A stretch of DNA of 64,000 nt from CALARM01 sp964431735 (GTDB taxonomy: Bacteria > Vulcanimicrobiota > SpSt-956 > JAKJGF01), in the NCBI GenBank assembly GCA_964431735.1, contig CAYSLJ010000004.1:1-64000 (forward strand), in the 5' to 3' direction. How positions within the stretch are numbered: position 1 is the first letter of the stretch; each line of letters starts with the position of its first letter. The translations under genes and the position numbers were made by a program. The notes under the pieces were generated by a model. The model made no database searches, had not been told where the DNA came from, and was given only the letters and a program-made list of their open reading frames with translations. Positions 1-8,257 of the stretch are shown piece by piece.

Positions 1-1522
1 CTAGATGAAGACGAAGGTTTTTAATTGAAGGACATGTGCCGGGAACAGGGACATAACAGGCAATAAGGCGTTTCTCCGTGCCTTCGGTATAAGTGGATAC
101 GGCACAATCCTTTATTTCTCCGTGGGAAGAAAGAACTGCTTCTATTTCACCCGGTTCAACGCGGAAACCTCTTATTTTTACCTGTGAATCCGCCCTTCCT
201 ATGAACTCTATGGAGCCGCCTTTAATCCATTTTACAAGATCTCCGGTTCTATAAAGCCGAAGATTTCTGCCTTTTGCTTGTTCTTCCTGAGTTACAAAAG
301 GGTTTTTTATAAAACGTTCATCTGTGAGTGACTGGCGGTTCAGATAACCTCTGCCGACTCCTATACCTCCGATATACAGTTCACCTTCTGTACCTTCAGG
401 CACAGGGTTGAGGTGACTGTCCAGAATATAGGCTTTCATATTGGCAATAGGCCTGCCTATTTCATTATGTAAAATCCCGTCACTGTATATACTTTCATTT
501 GAAACGACTGTGCACTCCGTAGGACCGTATTCATTGATGACTTTTCTTCCTTTACTCCAGAAGTTAAGAGTTTCCCTGTTGCACACATCTCCTCCCACTA
601 CAATGGATCTCAGTGACGGCAGATCCTTTTTCGGCATGGCATGCAATACCGGAGGGGGCAAAAACATATCGTTAATGGATTGTTCACTGACATAATGATA
701 CAGTGCTTCGGGGTCTTTTCTTATGTCATTGCCGGCAATATGAAGAGTTGCTCCCCATAATAATGCAGGATATATTTCTGTTACAGAAGCATCGAAATTT
801 ATAGATGCAAATTGAAGCAATCTGTCTCCCGGAGCTATATGACGGAGATTTTTTTCATTGCATATAAAATTGACAGCACTTTTATGTTCTATCATTACCC
901 CTTTTGGCCTCCCGGTAGAACCGGATGTATATATTATATAGGCGAGATTATCAGGTCCATTTATCTGTTCCGGGTTTTTATCGGAATATTTTGATATGAC
1001 GTCCCATCCTCCGTCAAGTGATATTATTCCGTAGTCTGCCTGGTTCAGAAAGAGGAGTTTTTCCAGCAGAGCCATTTCTGTAACTACAAGAGGTGCAAGG
1101 GCATCATCCATCATAAAACGGAGGCGATCGGCAGGATAAGAAGGATCAACAGGCATATAGGCACATCCTGCTTTGAGAATGCCGAGTATGGCTACAATCA
1201 TATCGACTCCCCTGTTTATGCAGACCCCTACGGGAGTATCGGGAAGTATATCTTCCCTGTATATGGTGTGATAGTAACCTCTGATGGCATTCCCCAGACG
1301 ATTGGCCTTTTCGTTCAGTTCTCTGTAAGTCAGACTTTTTCCTTCACATATGACAGCAGTGTGATCGGGTGTAAGTAATACCTGCTGTTCAAAAAGTTTA
1401 TGAATGGTCATGTCTTCGGGAAATGGAACATCTGTGTCATTCCAGGTAAAGAGTATTTTCTTTTTTTCCTCATCTGTCATAACCGGAATAGAATATACAC
1501 TGTTTTTTCCATGTTCTTTCAT
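1..1522 (-). CDS. Non-ribosomal peptide synthetase adenylation module (3' end outside window)
   Basis: Adenylates an amino acid and would load it on a carrier domain expected beyond the window edge. I translated the minus strand: the frame is open from ATG 1522 to base 1, behind a GGGAGG ribosome site. A-domain cores are all visible in order: LTYRELNEKAN (A1-like), LKAGCAYMPVD (A2), YTSGSTGRPKG (A3), FDAS (A4), NEYGPTE (A5), LYRTGDL (A7) and GRADSQVKIRGFRVEPGEIE (A8). By comparison with the PheA positions, the pocket reads tentatively D-A-T-F-V-G-E-V-V; I do not recognise the substrate. No condensation domain precedes the A domain; only about 25 residues do. It is therefore an initiation-type or stand-alone module. 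The exporter gene lies 54 bp upstream on the same strand, so export of a small peptide product is likely (inference). Confidence 0.93.
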   Translation of the reverse strand, partial: MKEHGKNSVYSIPVMTDEEKKKILFTWNDTDVPFPEDMTIHKLFEQQVLLTPDHTAVICEGKSLTYRELNEKANRLGNAIRGYYHTIYREDILPDTPVGVCINRGVDMIVAILGILKAGCAYMPVDPSYPADRLRFMMDDALAPLVVTEMALLEKLLFLNQADYGIISLDGGWDVISKYSDKNPEQINGPDNLAYIIYTSGSTGRPKGVMIEHKSAVNFICNEKNLRHIAPGDRLLQFASINFDASVTEIYPALLWGATLHIAGNDIRKDPEALYHYVSEQSINDMFLPPPVLHAMPKKDLPSLRSIVVGGDVCNRETLNFWSKGRKVINEYGPTECTVVSNESIYSDGILHNEIGRPIANMKAYILDSHLNPVPEGTEGELYIGGIGVGRGYLNRQSLTDERFIKNPFVTQEEQAKGRNLRLYRTGDLVKWIKGGSIEFIGRADSQVKIRGFRVEPGEIEAVLSSHGEIKDCAVSTYTEGTEKRLIACYVPVPGTCPSIKNLRLHL

Positions 1523-1560
1523 TGTAAAGCCTCCCTTTTTGATTTAATGTTTTATTTATT

Positions 1561-1613
1561 TTTCACTATTCACTACTTACCACTCACTGCTCATTTTTCG
1601 CTTTTCACTAATG
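1561..1613. repeat. TTCACTA-type heptad repeat array
   Basis: 7-nt units such as TTCACTA and CTCACTG run through the spacer between the exporter and the NRPS gene. The last codons and the stop of the exporter (stop at 1577) lie inside the array. Confidence 0.75.
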
Positions 1614-2983
1614 AGAAAGGAGCATACAAAGGAGAGGAGATAGAGTAAAGATGCGCAGAGTAAAGCATGATACAGACCTGAAGAGATACCCTGAGATTGC
1701 AGGCTCTTTGTGGAAGAGATGTTTAATATGGCCTGAAAAATTCCTACTCCTATAAATGAGCCCAGATTGGTGAATGTTCTCAGTATGCCGGCTGCTACGC
1801 CATGTCTTTCACCGGGAGCAGATTTCATAATCAGATTATTATTGGGAGATAAAAATAAACCGAGAGAAATTCCTGTCAATACCTGAAAAACTATTACAGG
1901 CCATAAAGAGGGAAGATAAAGTGTGTTTGCAAATACAAGGCATGCTGTTATGGTAAGAGCCATTCCCGTAAGACATAAAACTTTAGGTGAACTTTTATCT
2001 GAAGCTTTTCCTGCTATTGGGCCTATACACATATTTACCAGGGAAAATATTATCATTATAAGTCCTGCCTTATCTGCGTCCATACCCCTGGCATTGATAA
2101 GATAAAAGGGAAGTACAAAATTACAGCCTATAGCAGCGGTAAATACAAAGAAATTTGCCAGATTGGAACATGTAAAGTCTTTATAATGAAATATTCCTAT
2201 GTCCAGCAGAGGATCTTTATATTTACTCTCCCATAAAACAAAGGCCAGAAAAATAACAACTGATATACCGAGAGATATTAAAATAGACGGTGAATTCCAT
2301 CCTGCTTTAGGTCCGCTATGGAGTGGATATATCAGTGTTATGAGCCAGACAAAACTCAGGAACATTCCTGTAATATCAAATCTTTCATCTGATTTTATTA
2401 TTTTCTGATCCGGAGGGAAAAACAGCACTGTAATTATAATTGCTATTATACCTACGGGAACGTTGATCCGGAATATCCATTGCCAGTTAAAATGTTCTGT
2501 TATAAAACCGCCAAGGGGAGAACCGAGAGTAAATCCGATAGCTGCAGCAGTTGTAATAATACCGAAAGCCATACCTCTCATAGTGGCAGGTAAATATCTG
2601 GGAATAAGAGCAGACGGTATTGAATAGAGTATGGAACCGCCAAGACCCTGAATACACCTTGATATAATAAGCATCGTTATAGATGAGGAAATGCCGCAGA
2701 GTAGAGAACCTGCAACGAAAACAATATATCCTGTAATAAATACTCTTACAAGTCCCAGTCTGTCTCCAAGTTTCCCGAAAAGAAGTATTGTGCCTGTCAT
2801 AATGAGAAGATAGGAAATTACAACAAGAGATACCATATTTATATCTATATTGAATTTTCTGGCAATAGTGGGAAGGGATATGTTTACAATATAATTGTCC
2901 AGTGTGCACATAAAGGTTGCAAAAGCAATACTGAAGATAATCCAGCGAATTCTGCCACTGTCCTGAACTATGGTATCGGTCAT
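1577..2983 (-). CDS. DHA2-family (EmrB/QacA-like) MFS drug exporter
   Basis: Inner-membrane proton-driven multidrug or metabolite exporter of the 14-TM DHA2 family, 468 aa. The sequence shows the first-helix motif FATFMCTLDNYIVNISLPTIA, the loop motif LFGKLGDRLG (motif A), and a long series of hydrophobic segments with the motif-C-like stretch GFTLGSPLGGF. I chose ATG 2983 because AAGGAGG sits 8 bases ahead; a longer frame to 3031 lacks this. It lies upstream of the NRPS gene on the same strand and probably exports its product or confers self-resistance (inference). The C-terminus SEKRKMSSEW is encoded by an intergenic heptad repeat, which may have replaced the original end. Confidence 0.92.
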   Translation of the reverse strand: MTDTIVQDSGRIRWIIFSIAFATFMCTLDNYIVNISLPTIARKFNIDINMVSLVVISYLLIMTGTILLFGKLGDRLGLVRVFITGYIVFVAGSLLCGISSSITMLIISRCIQGLGGSILYSIPSALIPRYLPATMRGMAFGIITTAAAIGFTLGSPLGGFITEHFNWQWIFRINVPVGIIAIIITVLFFPPDQKIIKSDERFDITGMFLSFVWLITLIYPLHSGPKAGWNSPSILISLGISVVIFLAFVLWESKYKDPLLDIGIFHYKDFTCSNLANFFVFTAAIGCNFVLPFYLINARGMDADKAGLIMIIFSLVNMCIGPIAGKASDKSSPKVLCLTGMALTITACLVFANTLYLPSLWPVIVFQVLTGISLGLFLSPNNNLIMKSAPGERHGVAAGILRTFTNLGSFIGVGIFQAILNISSTKSLQSQGISSGLYHALLCASLLYLLSFVCSFLISEKRKMSSEW

Positions 2984-3002
2984 ATTATTTAATCCTCCTT
3001 CA

Positions 3003-3116
3003 AAGGGACTGTAAGAAAATAACTCTGGCAAATTATGTTTTTTGTCCTCGCGTCACGCGTTACGCGTTACGCGTCACGATCATAAATATGATAAGGTTAT
3101 TTTTTTACAATCCCTT
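3003..3116. mobile_element. MITE-like element, type I, with GCGTNAC heptad core
   Basis: Terminal inverted repeats: GGGACTGTAAGAAAATAAC at the left (from 3003) and its near reverse complement at 3096-3116. They surround a core of GCGTCAC/GCGTTAC heptads at 3049-3079. A second copy lies at 19166-19290. No coding capacity. Confidence 0.7.
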
Positions 3117-3117
3117 A

Positions 3118-4287
3118 TTAATAATTTCCGTAAGGTTCCGAATAACATGAATCGGAATAAAATTCATAGTTTATCTTCTTATTGCCTTTTGCAGGTACTG
3201 TAATTTCCCATATTACAGTTTTCCCTACTTCTTCCGAAGGGGATGTGTCATATTTTACTTCCGTTCTGTCAGGATATTTCGTATCCATGATTTTTAATTT
3301 AAGATCTTTACTGTCAAAATTATTTATCTCAAGAGTGATTTTGTGGTGATATTCCTTGGTTCCCCTTTTTTCAACATCTTCTTCTACGGAAACTGTTTTC
3401 TTTACTCTTATGTCACTCAAACCGCCCATAGTTATACTCCCTTTACTTCCCGGAGGAGTCCACTCCACATAATCGGAACCCATATAAAGGCCCTGCTGAT
3501 ATATTCTTACAAGACCTTCCGCGAAGGGTTTGTCAGAGTCATTGAGGACTTTATATATAACATCCACTCTCTGTCCTTTCCTTGTATCCCATACAATATT
3601 TTTTGTACATGACAGATTTTTCGTAATAAGGTTAATATTTGTTATGCCGCCTTTATTTATTGTCTGTCTGCCCAGATCGTATGTATAATAAGCATTTACT
3701 CTTTCCGAACCTGTCGCAGAAGAATACTCTCCCGTATCAGGCAGAGCTGACTGTGTCATAGTCATATTATAGTTATATCTCTGATTGTTATTATTTTCAC
3801 TGCCGATAAGACCGGAAACAAGTTTTACCGTTATATCCTTTAAGTCTGTCCCGTTATTGGTTACTATCACATTATATGAAAAATCCACCTTCGTATCATC
3901 CAGGATATTCATATTATAGACAGGTTTCCAGTCTATGCCGTTAATAAGATAATTCAGTTCCACGTTTCTTTTGCCGGGAGAATTACTCTGCCAGTTCAGT
4001 TTATAGAGTCCTCCCTGATTTTTTGTGTCAAAGAAAAATGATTTTACGGGAGAACTATTGTCATTAACTGTAAGACTTTCAAGAACTATAGATGCTGGCA
4101 GCAAAACAGAAACATGTTTTTCTGCATATACTGTGAGCATATCTTTTATAAGAGCCGTGTTGCCGTTATATATGACCGCCTCTTTCGGTGAACTTTCGTA
4201 AACAGGTTGAAATTCTTCGTCTTTTGCCTGAATTGTACAGGTTAAGAGAATTAACATAATAATTGTACACATATAGAGATTTTTCAT
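3118..4287 (-). CDS. Exported DUF4139-like protein
   Basis: Probable secreted or periplasmic protein of 389 aa with a signal peptide (MKNLYMCTIIMLILLTCTIQA, charged start then hydrophobic run, cleavage near AKD). The body resembles DUF4139 proteins: a beta-rich stretch with LNYLINGIDWKPVYN and SYNVIVTNNGTDLKDITVKLVSG, and a C-terminal immunoglobulin-like part ending in WEITVPAKGNKKINYEF. Function in this family is unknown. ATG 4287 is chosen because AAAGGAGG precedes it and a signal peptide follows. A longer frame to 4422 runs through an intergenic repeat and into the next gene and is rejected. It lies between two MITE/heptad repeats on the minus strand. Confidence 0.8.
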   Translation of the reverse strand: MKNLYMCTIIMLILLTCTIQAKDEEFQPVYESSPKEAVIYNGNTALIKDMLTVYAEKHVSVLLPASIVLESLTVNDNSSPVKSFFFDTKNQGGLYKLNWQSNSPGKRNVELNYLINGIDWKPVYNMNILDDTKVDFSYNVIVTNNGTDLKDITVKLVSGLIGSENNNNQRYNYNMTMTQSALPDTGEYSSATGSERVNAYYTYDLGRQTINKGGITNINLITKNLSCTKNIVWDTRKGQRVDVIYKVLNDSDKPFAEGLVRIYQQGLYMGSDYVEWTPPGSKGSITMGGLSDIRVKKTVSVEEDVEKRGTKEYHHKITLEINNFDSKDLKLKIMDTKYPDRTEVKYDTSPSEEVGKTVIWEITVPAKGNKKINYEFYSDSCYSEPYGNY

Positions 4288-4308
4288 AAATATTTCCTCC
4301 TTTAAAAT

Positions 4309-4340
4309 CGTGACGCGTAACGCGTGACGCGTGACGCGAG
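4309..4340. repeat. GCGTNAC heptad repeat array
   Basis: Period-7 array (GTGACGC/GTAACGC units) just upstream of the DUF4139-like gene. Its flanks (TTTAAAATCG before, GGGTCAGTCA after) resemble those of the array at 34542-34574. Confidence 0.8.
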
Positions 4341-4379
4341 GGTCAGTCATCCGGTCTTTTCGAATAAAAGACAGGTCTT

Positions 4380-5111
4380 TTATGCTGCCTTTTCTGAGTT
4401 TTTCCACCATATACCGGTACACTCGGGAATAATAATGTGATTGTTTTCTTCCATATAATTTTTTTCTTTTATTATATAATCAGTTAAATTACCTCCGAAG
4501 AAAAACCTTAATATTCTGTCTGCTTCATCTATATCTTCAAACTCATAATCTGTCCTTATAGATGTTCTGTCAAACAAAAGTTCTTTTTCCAGATAAGAAT
4601 AATATAGTTTCAGTTTTTCATCTCTTAAAAAAGGAGTTTTGTAGCCGGTGCCGAGTGTTTCTATAATGAGTATTGTTCCCCCTGGCTTTAAAATTCTGTT
4701 TATTTCATCAAAGACCCTGTTCAGTTCTTTTTTCCATATATCAAAGTTCCATTGAACAATATATGAAATACTCCACCCTGATATGACTGTATGGGCCATG
4801 TTGTTTTTTACCGGTATAAATCTGCTGTCAGCCGCAGCAACAGTCCAGTTTTTTAAAGATTTTTTTTTCAGTTTTTCTTCCGCCAGAGACAGCATATATG
4901 GCGAAAGATCAAATATGTTTACTGAATGAGCCAGAGGAGCAATCTGTAATGAAACCCTTCCTGTACCACCTCCCAGTTCTATTATATCTTTCCCTTTAAA
5001 ATCCGCTATGTTCAGAAGAGCAGGTAAAAGGTTGTTTTGATAATCTTCTTTTGATACGAGTTCTTCATAATTTGCTACATATTTTCCGTAGATTTCGTCA
5101 TGTTCCGGCAT
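4380..5111 (-). CDS. Class I SAM-dependent methyltransferase
   Basis: Cytosolic methyltransferase of 243 aa; the acceptor is unknown. The Rossmann motif I is clear (IIELGGGTGR, residues about 44-52), followed by an acidic residue at the end of beta 2 (VNIFDLSPYML), the motif AAADSRFIPV and the post-motif region LKPGGTILIIETLG. The fold fits the Methyltransf_11/25 group, with ubiquinone/SAM-binding-like spacing. AAAGGA lies 8 bases ahead of ATG 5111. It is transcribed away from the hydrogenase genes, with a repeat-filled divergent spacer between them. Confidence 0.88.
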   Translation of the reverse strand: MPEHDEIYGKYVANYEELVSKEDYQNNLLPALLNIADFKGKDIIELGGGTGRVSLQIAPLAHSVNIFDLSPYMLSLAEEKLKKKSLKNWTVAAADSRFIPVKNNMAHTVISGWSISYIVQWNFDIWKKELNRVFDEINRILKPGGTILIIETLGTGYKTPFLRDEKLKLYYSYLEKELLFDRTSIRTDYEFEDIDEADRILRFFFGGNLTDYIIKEKNYMEENNHIIIPECTGIWWKNSEKAA

Positions 5112-5410
5112 TATGAGATCCTTTCTTTATATAATAACTATAAATAAATTCTACCATGTATTTCCAAAACCCTTTTAGAGTTTATTATTTATAATGACTT
5201 CGTAATCCGTAATGTGTAATGCGTGATCTGCAGGCATTAAACCCGTCACGCGTTACGCGTTACGCGTCACGATAACTTGAATTCTAATATATATTATGAA
5301 AATAACTATAAAACGTACAAATTATCTTTAAAATAAAAGGTAATTTCTGAAATATGATAGAATAAATTTATATATTAAAGATTTTATTTCGCTTCAAGTG
5401 AGGGTAATTT
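5112..5410. other. Divergent intergenic region with degenerate heptads
   Basis: Spacer between the methyltransferase and the ferredoxin gene. It holds CGTAATC/CGTAATG/TGTAATG heptads at about 5204-5228 and a GCGTNAC array at 5243-5272. The rest is AT-rich and probably holds both promoters, but I cannot place them with confidence. Confidence 0.6.
5243..5272. repeat. GCGTNAC heptad repeat array
   Basis: Four to five 7-nt units alternating GCGTCAC and GCGTTAC. Confidence 0.8.
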
Positions 5411-5653
5411 ATGCTGGAAGTCAGAGTATGTGTCGGCACGAATTGTGCCTATAAAGGCGGTTTGCATATACTGGAATATCTGGAAGAAGAGGAAGATTTA
5501 CAGAAAAAAATAACATTGATTACATGTAATTGTATCAATAAGGAATGTAAACCTGATTTTTCCCCCATAGTAGTAGTAGGTAATGAAATGATAAAAAAGG
5601 CAACCCTTAATAAAGTGCTTGTAAAAATAAGAGAAGAATTATATACGTTATGA
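5411..5653 (+). CDS. Small thioredoxin-fold [2Fe-2S] ferredoxin-like protein
   Basis: Electron carrier candidate of 80 aa. Cysteines C7 and C12 (CVGTNC) and a second group C39, C41 and C46 (CNCINKEC) follow the layout of NuoE/HydC/HoxE-type thioredoxin-like ferredoxins, with one extra cysteine. In those families the two pairs bind a [2Fe-2S] cluster and pass electrons to or from hydrogenase or NADH dehydrogenase modules. It sits 70 bp upstream of the hydrogenase on the same strand, which suggests it is its redox partner (inference). GAGGGT precedes the ATG. It is shorter than NuoE, so it is a stand-alone domain. Confidence 0.75.
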   Translation: MLEVRVCVGTNCAYKGGLHILEYLEEEEDLQKKITLITCNCINKECKPDFSPIVVVGNEMIKKATLNKVLVKIREELYTL

Positions 5654-5676
5654 GAATTTTAGTAACGGGCAATCTT

Positions 5677-5706
5677 CGCGTCACGCGTCACGCGTCACGC
5701 GTCACG
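5677..5706. repeat. GCGTCAC heptad repeat array
   Basis: Four near-perfect GCGTCAC units between the ferredoxin and hydrogenase genes. TTATGAGAATT just before it resembles the type II element end. Confidence 0.85.
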
Positions 5707-5723
5707 AACAGGAGAAAATTACA

Positions 5724-7247
5724 ATGAATCCTTTCATGACAAGAGGTTTATATACAGACCCTGTAGATATAAGGCGTAAGGTCTTTGCAGAAGTGGCAAA
5801 GGTGATTTTGGAAAATGATTATACGAATCTTCTGAAAATGAGAGAAGGAGTGGCGAAGATTCCCTATAAAATAATCACTAAAGAGGATCCTACCTATCGC
5901 TGCTGTTCCTATAAAGAAAGAGCAATTGTCACCGAGAGGGTAAGACTTGCCCTGGGATTACCGCTCTGGAAAGGCGGTCTTTACGGCCCTGCCTATACTG
6001 GAATTGAAGAGATATTAAAACCTGAAAAAGTATCTGACCTTTATATGGTAAATGTAATTTCCGAAGCATGTGAGAAATGCCCGACAAAAACCTATAAAGT
6101 AACTGATAATTGCCGTATGTGTCTTGCCCATCCCTGTTCTCTCGTATGCCCTGTAAAAGCAGTTGATTTTACCGATACTTCGGCAATTATAAACAATGAG
6201 CTATGTGTTAAATGCGGAAAATGTAAAGAAGCCTGTCCTTATGAGGCTATTGTTAACTATGACAGACCATGTGCCGTTGCATGCGGTGTTAACGCCATTG
6301 AAACAGATGATACGGGAAGGGCTGTAATTAATTATGAAAAATGCGTCAGATGCGGAATGTGTATTACAGCCTGTCCTTTCGGCGCAATTGCGGATAAATC
6401 GGAATTTGTTCAGATGCTTATCGCCATCAAGGAAGGAAAGAACATGTATGCCATTGTGGCACCATCTTTTGTCGGCCAGGCAGGCCCTCTTGTTCCTCCC
6501 GGCCTTATCATCGCCGGTATAAAGAAGATAGGTTTTAATGGAGTCATGGAAGTTTCCTACGGAGCCGATGTGGCAACTGTCCGTGAAAGTGAAGAGTGGT
6601 ACAGAAAGATTTACAGAGAAAATCAGCCTTTCCTGGGTACGTCATGCTGTCCTGCATGGGTCGATATGGCAAGAAGGCTTTTCCCTGACATGGCAGGAAA
6701 TATTTCCGATTCCTATACCCCTATGGTGGCAACGGGAAAGTTTATTAAAGAAAAATATCCCGATGCAATTGTAACCTTTATAGGGCCATGTATTGCAAAA
6801 AAAGCTGAAAGTTTGAGGCCTGAAATGGCTCCATATGTGGATTTTGTCATAACCTTTGAAGAACTGGCTGCCATATTTGTTTCTATGGATATAGATCTTT
6901 CTGATATATCCGAACCTGTTCCTCTGTCTGACGGAAGCGGTTCCGGGAGACATTATGCCACAAGCGGCGGAGTGGCAGAAGCTGTGAAGATAAATATTAT
7001 GAAATTTCATCCCGAATGTAATGTTAAAATAGAAAAAGCCGATTCTCTTGAAGGATGTAAAAAGATGTTACTTCTTGCGAAGGCGAAAAAACTGGATGCT
7101 AATCTTCTGGAAGGTATGGCATGCCCTCAGGGATGTGTGGGAGGGCCTGGAATTCTTGCACCAATAAAGAAAGTCTCTGCTGAAGTGGAGAGATTTTCTA
7201 AAGACGCTTCTTTCTATGGTTCTTATGAAAATCCCCTGGTAATTTAA
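5724..7247 (+). CDS. [FeFe]-hydrogenase, group B-like
   Basis: Hydrogenase large subunit of 507 aa that reduces protons or oxidises H2 at an H-cluster in the cytosol. Ferredoxin-like clusters come first: a cysteine-rich stretch at residues 116-142, then CVKCGKCKEAC (161-171) and CVRCGMCITAC (207-217). The H-cluster motifs follow: TSCCPAW (L1, about 306-312), GPCIAKKAE (L2, C356) and MACPQGCVGGPG (L3, C467 and C471), so all four cluster ligands are present. L1 as TSCCPxW and the lack of an N-terminal [2Fe-2S] domain fit group B rather than group A (family knowledge). The H-cluster maturases HydE, HydF and HydG are not in the window. It implies anaerobic, fermentative or syntrophic metabolism. 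AGGAGA precedes ATG 5724. Confidence 0.93.
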   Translation: MNPFMTRGLYTDPVDIRRKVFAEVAKVILENDYTNLLKMREGVAKIPYKIITKEDPTYRCCSYKERAIVTERVRLALGLPLWKGGLYGPAYTGIEEILKPEKVSDLYMVNVISEACEKCPTKTYKVTDNCRMCLAHPCSLVCPVKAVDFTDTSAIINNELCVKCGKCKEACPYEAIVNYDRPCAVACGVNAIETDDTGRAVINYEKCVRCGMCITACPFGAIADKSEFVQMLIAIKEGKNMYAIVAPSFVGQAGPLVPPGLIIAGIKKIGFNGVMEVSYGADVATVRESEEWYRKIYRENQPFLGTSCCPAWVDMARRLFPDMAGNISDSYTPMVATGKFIKEKYPDAIVTFIGPCIAKKAESLRPEMAPYVDFVITFEELAAIFVSMDIDLSDISEPVPLSDGSGSGRHYATSGGVAEAVKINIMKFHPECNVKIEKADSLEGCKKMLLLAKAKKLDANLLEGMACPQGCVGGPGILAPIKKVSAEVERFSKDASFYGSYENPLVI

Positions 7248-7330
7248 GAGGCTTCGAATTATTTCCCCATAAAAACTTCAAAGAAAAAGGAAATTCAACA
7301 TTTATAAAAAAACTCAAAAAGGAATTATAA

Positions 7331-8062
7331 ATGAATCAAAAACAGCTTGAAGGTTATCTATGGGGAGCTGCCAATATTTTCCGGGGAATAATTGATGCAG
7401 CCGACTTTAAACAATACATTTTTCCTTTACTTTTCTTTAAACGTATCAGTGATGTGTGGGATGAAGAATACAGAATTGCCCTGGAAGAAAGCGGTCATGA
7501 CCTGAACTATGCTTTCCAGCAGCATATTATGAAGAGTTTAAACCCTGCTACAGGCAGATGTGTTGTATTATGGCCCCACGGAGTTTTATTCAGAGATGCC
7601 GAAAGTGATATTCGAAAGAAAATGATTGAAGAAGATTTTGTTGACGCAGTAATAGGACTGGGAAAAAATCTTTTTTATAACAGCAGCATGGAAAGCTGCC
7701 TCCTGGTTTGCAGAATGAAAAAACCGGAAGGAAGAAAAGGGAAAATCATTTTTATCGATGGAAGAGAAGAAATCCATCTGGAACGAAGCAATGCATGGCT
7801 TGAACCTGAGCATATTAAAAAAATTGCCGGTGCTTACTGGCAGTTTAAAGATATGGAAGTTTTTGCCAGAGTGATGACCTGTAAGGAAGTAATGGAAAAT
7901 AATGGAAATCTGAGTGTCCAGCTCTATGTTAAGCATGGACAGAATGATATAGAACATAATGTGGAAGAATTGATTGGTGAAGTAAAAGAGGGACAGAAGA
8001 AAGTTAATGAATCTCTTGAAGAATTATTTAAGAAATTAAATGAAATAGGGATAGAGGCATGA
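7331..8062 (+). CDS. hsdM: Type I restriction-modification HsdM remnant, internally deleted
   Basis: The 243-aa frame joins the HsdM N-terminus (LWGAANIFRGIIDAADFKQY, KRISDVWDEEY) to the C-terminal third (HIMKSLNPATGRCVVLWPHGVLFR, GLGKNLFYNSSMESCLLV). HsdM proteins are normally about 480-550 aa. The missing middle carried the SAM-binding DPACGSGG and catalytic NPPF/Y motifs; neither occurs here. The deletion is in frame, near residue 62, so a protein may be made but it cannot methylate. It opens a damaged type I locus: DUF1016, hsdS and hsdR follow on the same strand. The stop overlaps an ATG at 8059. Confidence 0.88.
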   Translation: MNQKQLEGYLWGAANIFRGIIDAADFKQYIFPLLFFKRISDVWDEEYRIALEESGHDLNYAFQQHIMKSLNPATGRCVVLWPHGVLFRDAESDIRKKMIEEDFVDAVIGLGKNLFYNSSMESCLLVCRMKKPEGRKGKIIFIDGREEIHLERSNAWLEPEHIKKIAGAYWQFKDMEVFARVMTCKEVMENNGNLSVQLYVKHGQNDIEHNVEELIGEVKEGQKKVNESLEELFKKLNEIGIEA

Positions 8063-8130
8063 AAGAGGAAATTCAAATTCTTTACAGTAAAATTGCTAAA
8101 TTACTAAAAATACTAGACAGTGTCTCGTAA
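8059..8130 (+). other. Short ORF fragment overlapping the hsdM stop
   Basis: A 23-codon frame (MKEEIQILYSKIAKLL start) begins with the ATGA overlap at the hsdM stop and ends in the first unit of the 74-bp tandem repeat. The stop-start overlap suggests a once translationally coupled gene truncated by the repeat. Its identity is unknown. Confidence 0.35.
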
Positions 8131-8250
8131 ATCTGAAATTACAATTTAGCAGACACTGTCTGCTGAATCATAAATTGTAAAATTCGAAACGCTGTCTCGG
8201 AAATTTAAGAAAAAGGAATTCTGCAGACATTGTCTGCGGAATCGCAAATG
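8106..8250 (+). repeat. Imperfect tandem repeat of about 74 bp, two units
   Basis: Two diverged units each contain a TGTCTCG...AAAT stretch and a hairpin-like GCAGACANTGTCTGC palindrome (about 8144-8162 and 8223-8239). They fill the gap between the hsdM remnant and the DUF1016 gene. Confidence 0.6.
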
Positions 8251-8257
8251 GTAAAAT

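Noticed and set aside
441..695. Plus-strand ORFs opposite the NRPS gene
   Set aside because: The minus strand encodes all A-domain core motifs without interruption; the opposite frames are shadows.
4288..4422. N-terminal extension of the DUF4139-like protein
   Set aside because: It is encoded by a heptad repeat and overlaps the neighbouring gene, whereas ATG 4287 has a ribosome site and begins a signal peptide.
5677..5706. GCGTNAC arrays as CRISPR repeats
   Set aside because: Units are 7 nt and contiguous, without unique spacers, and no cas genes are near.
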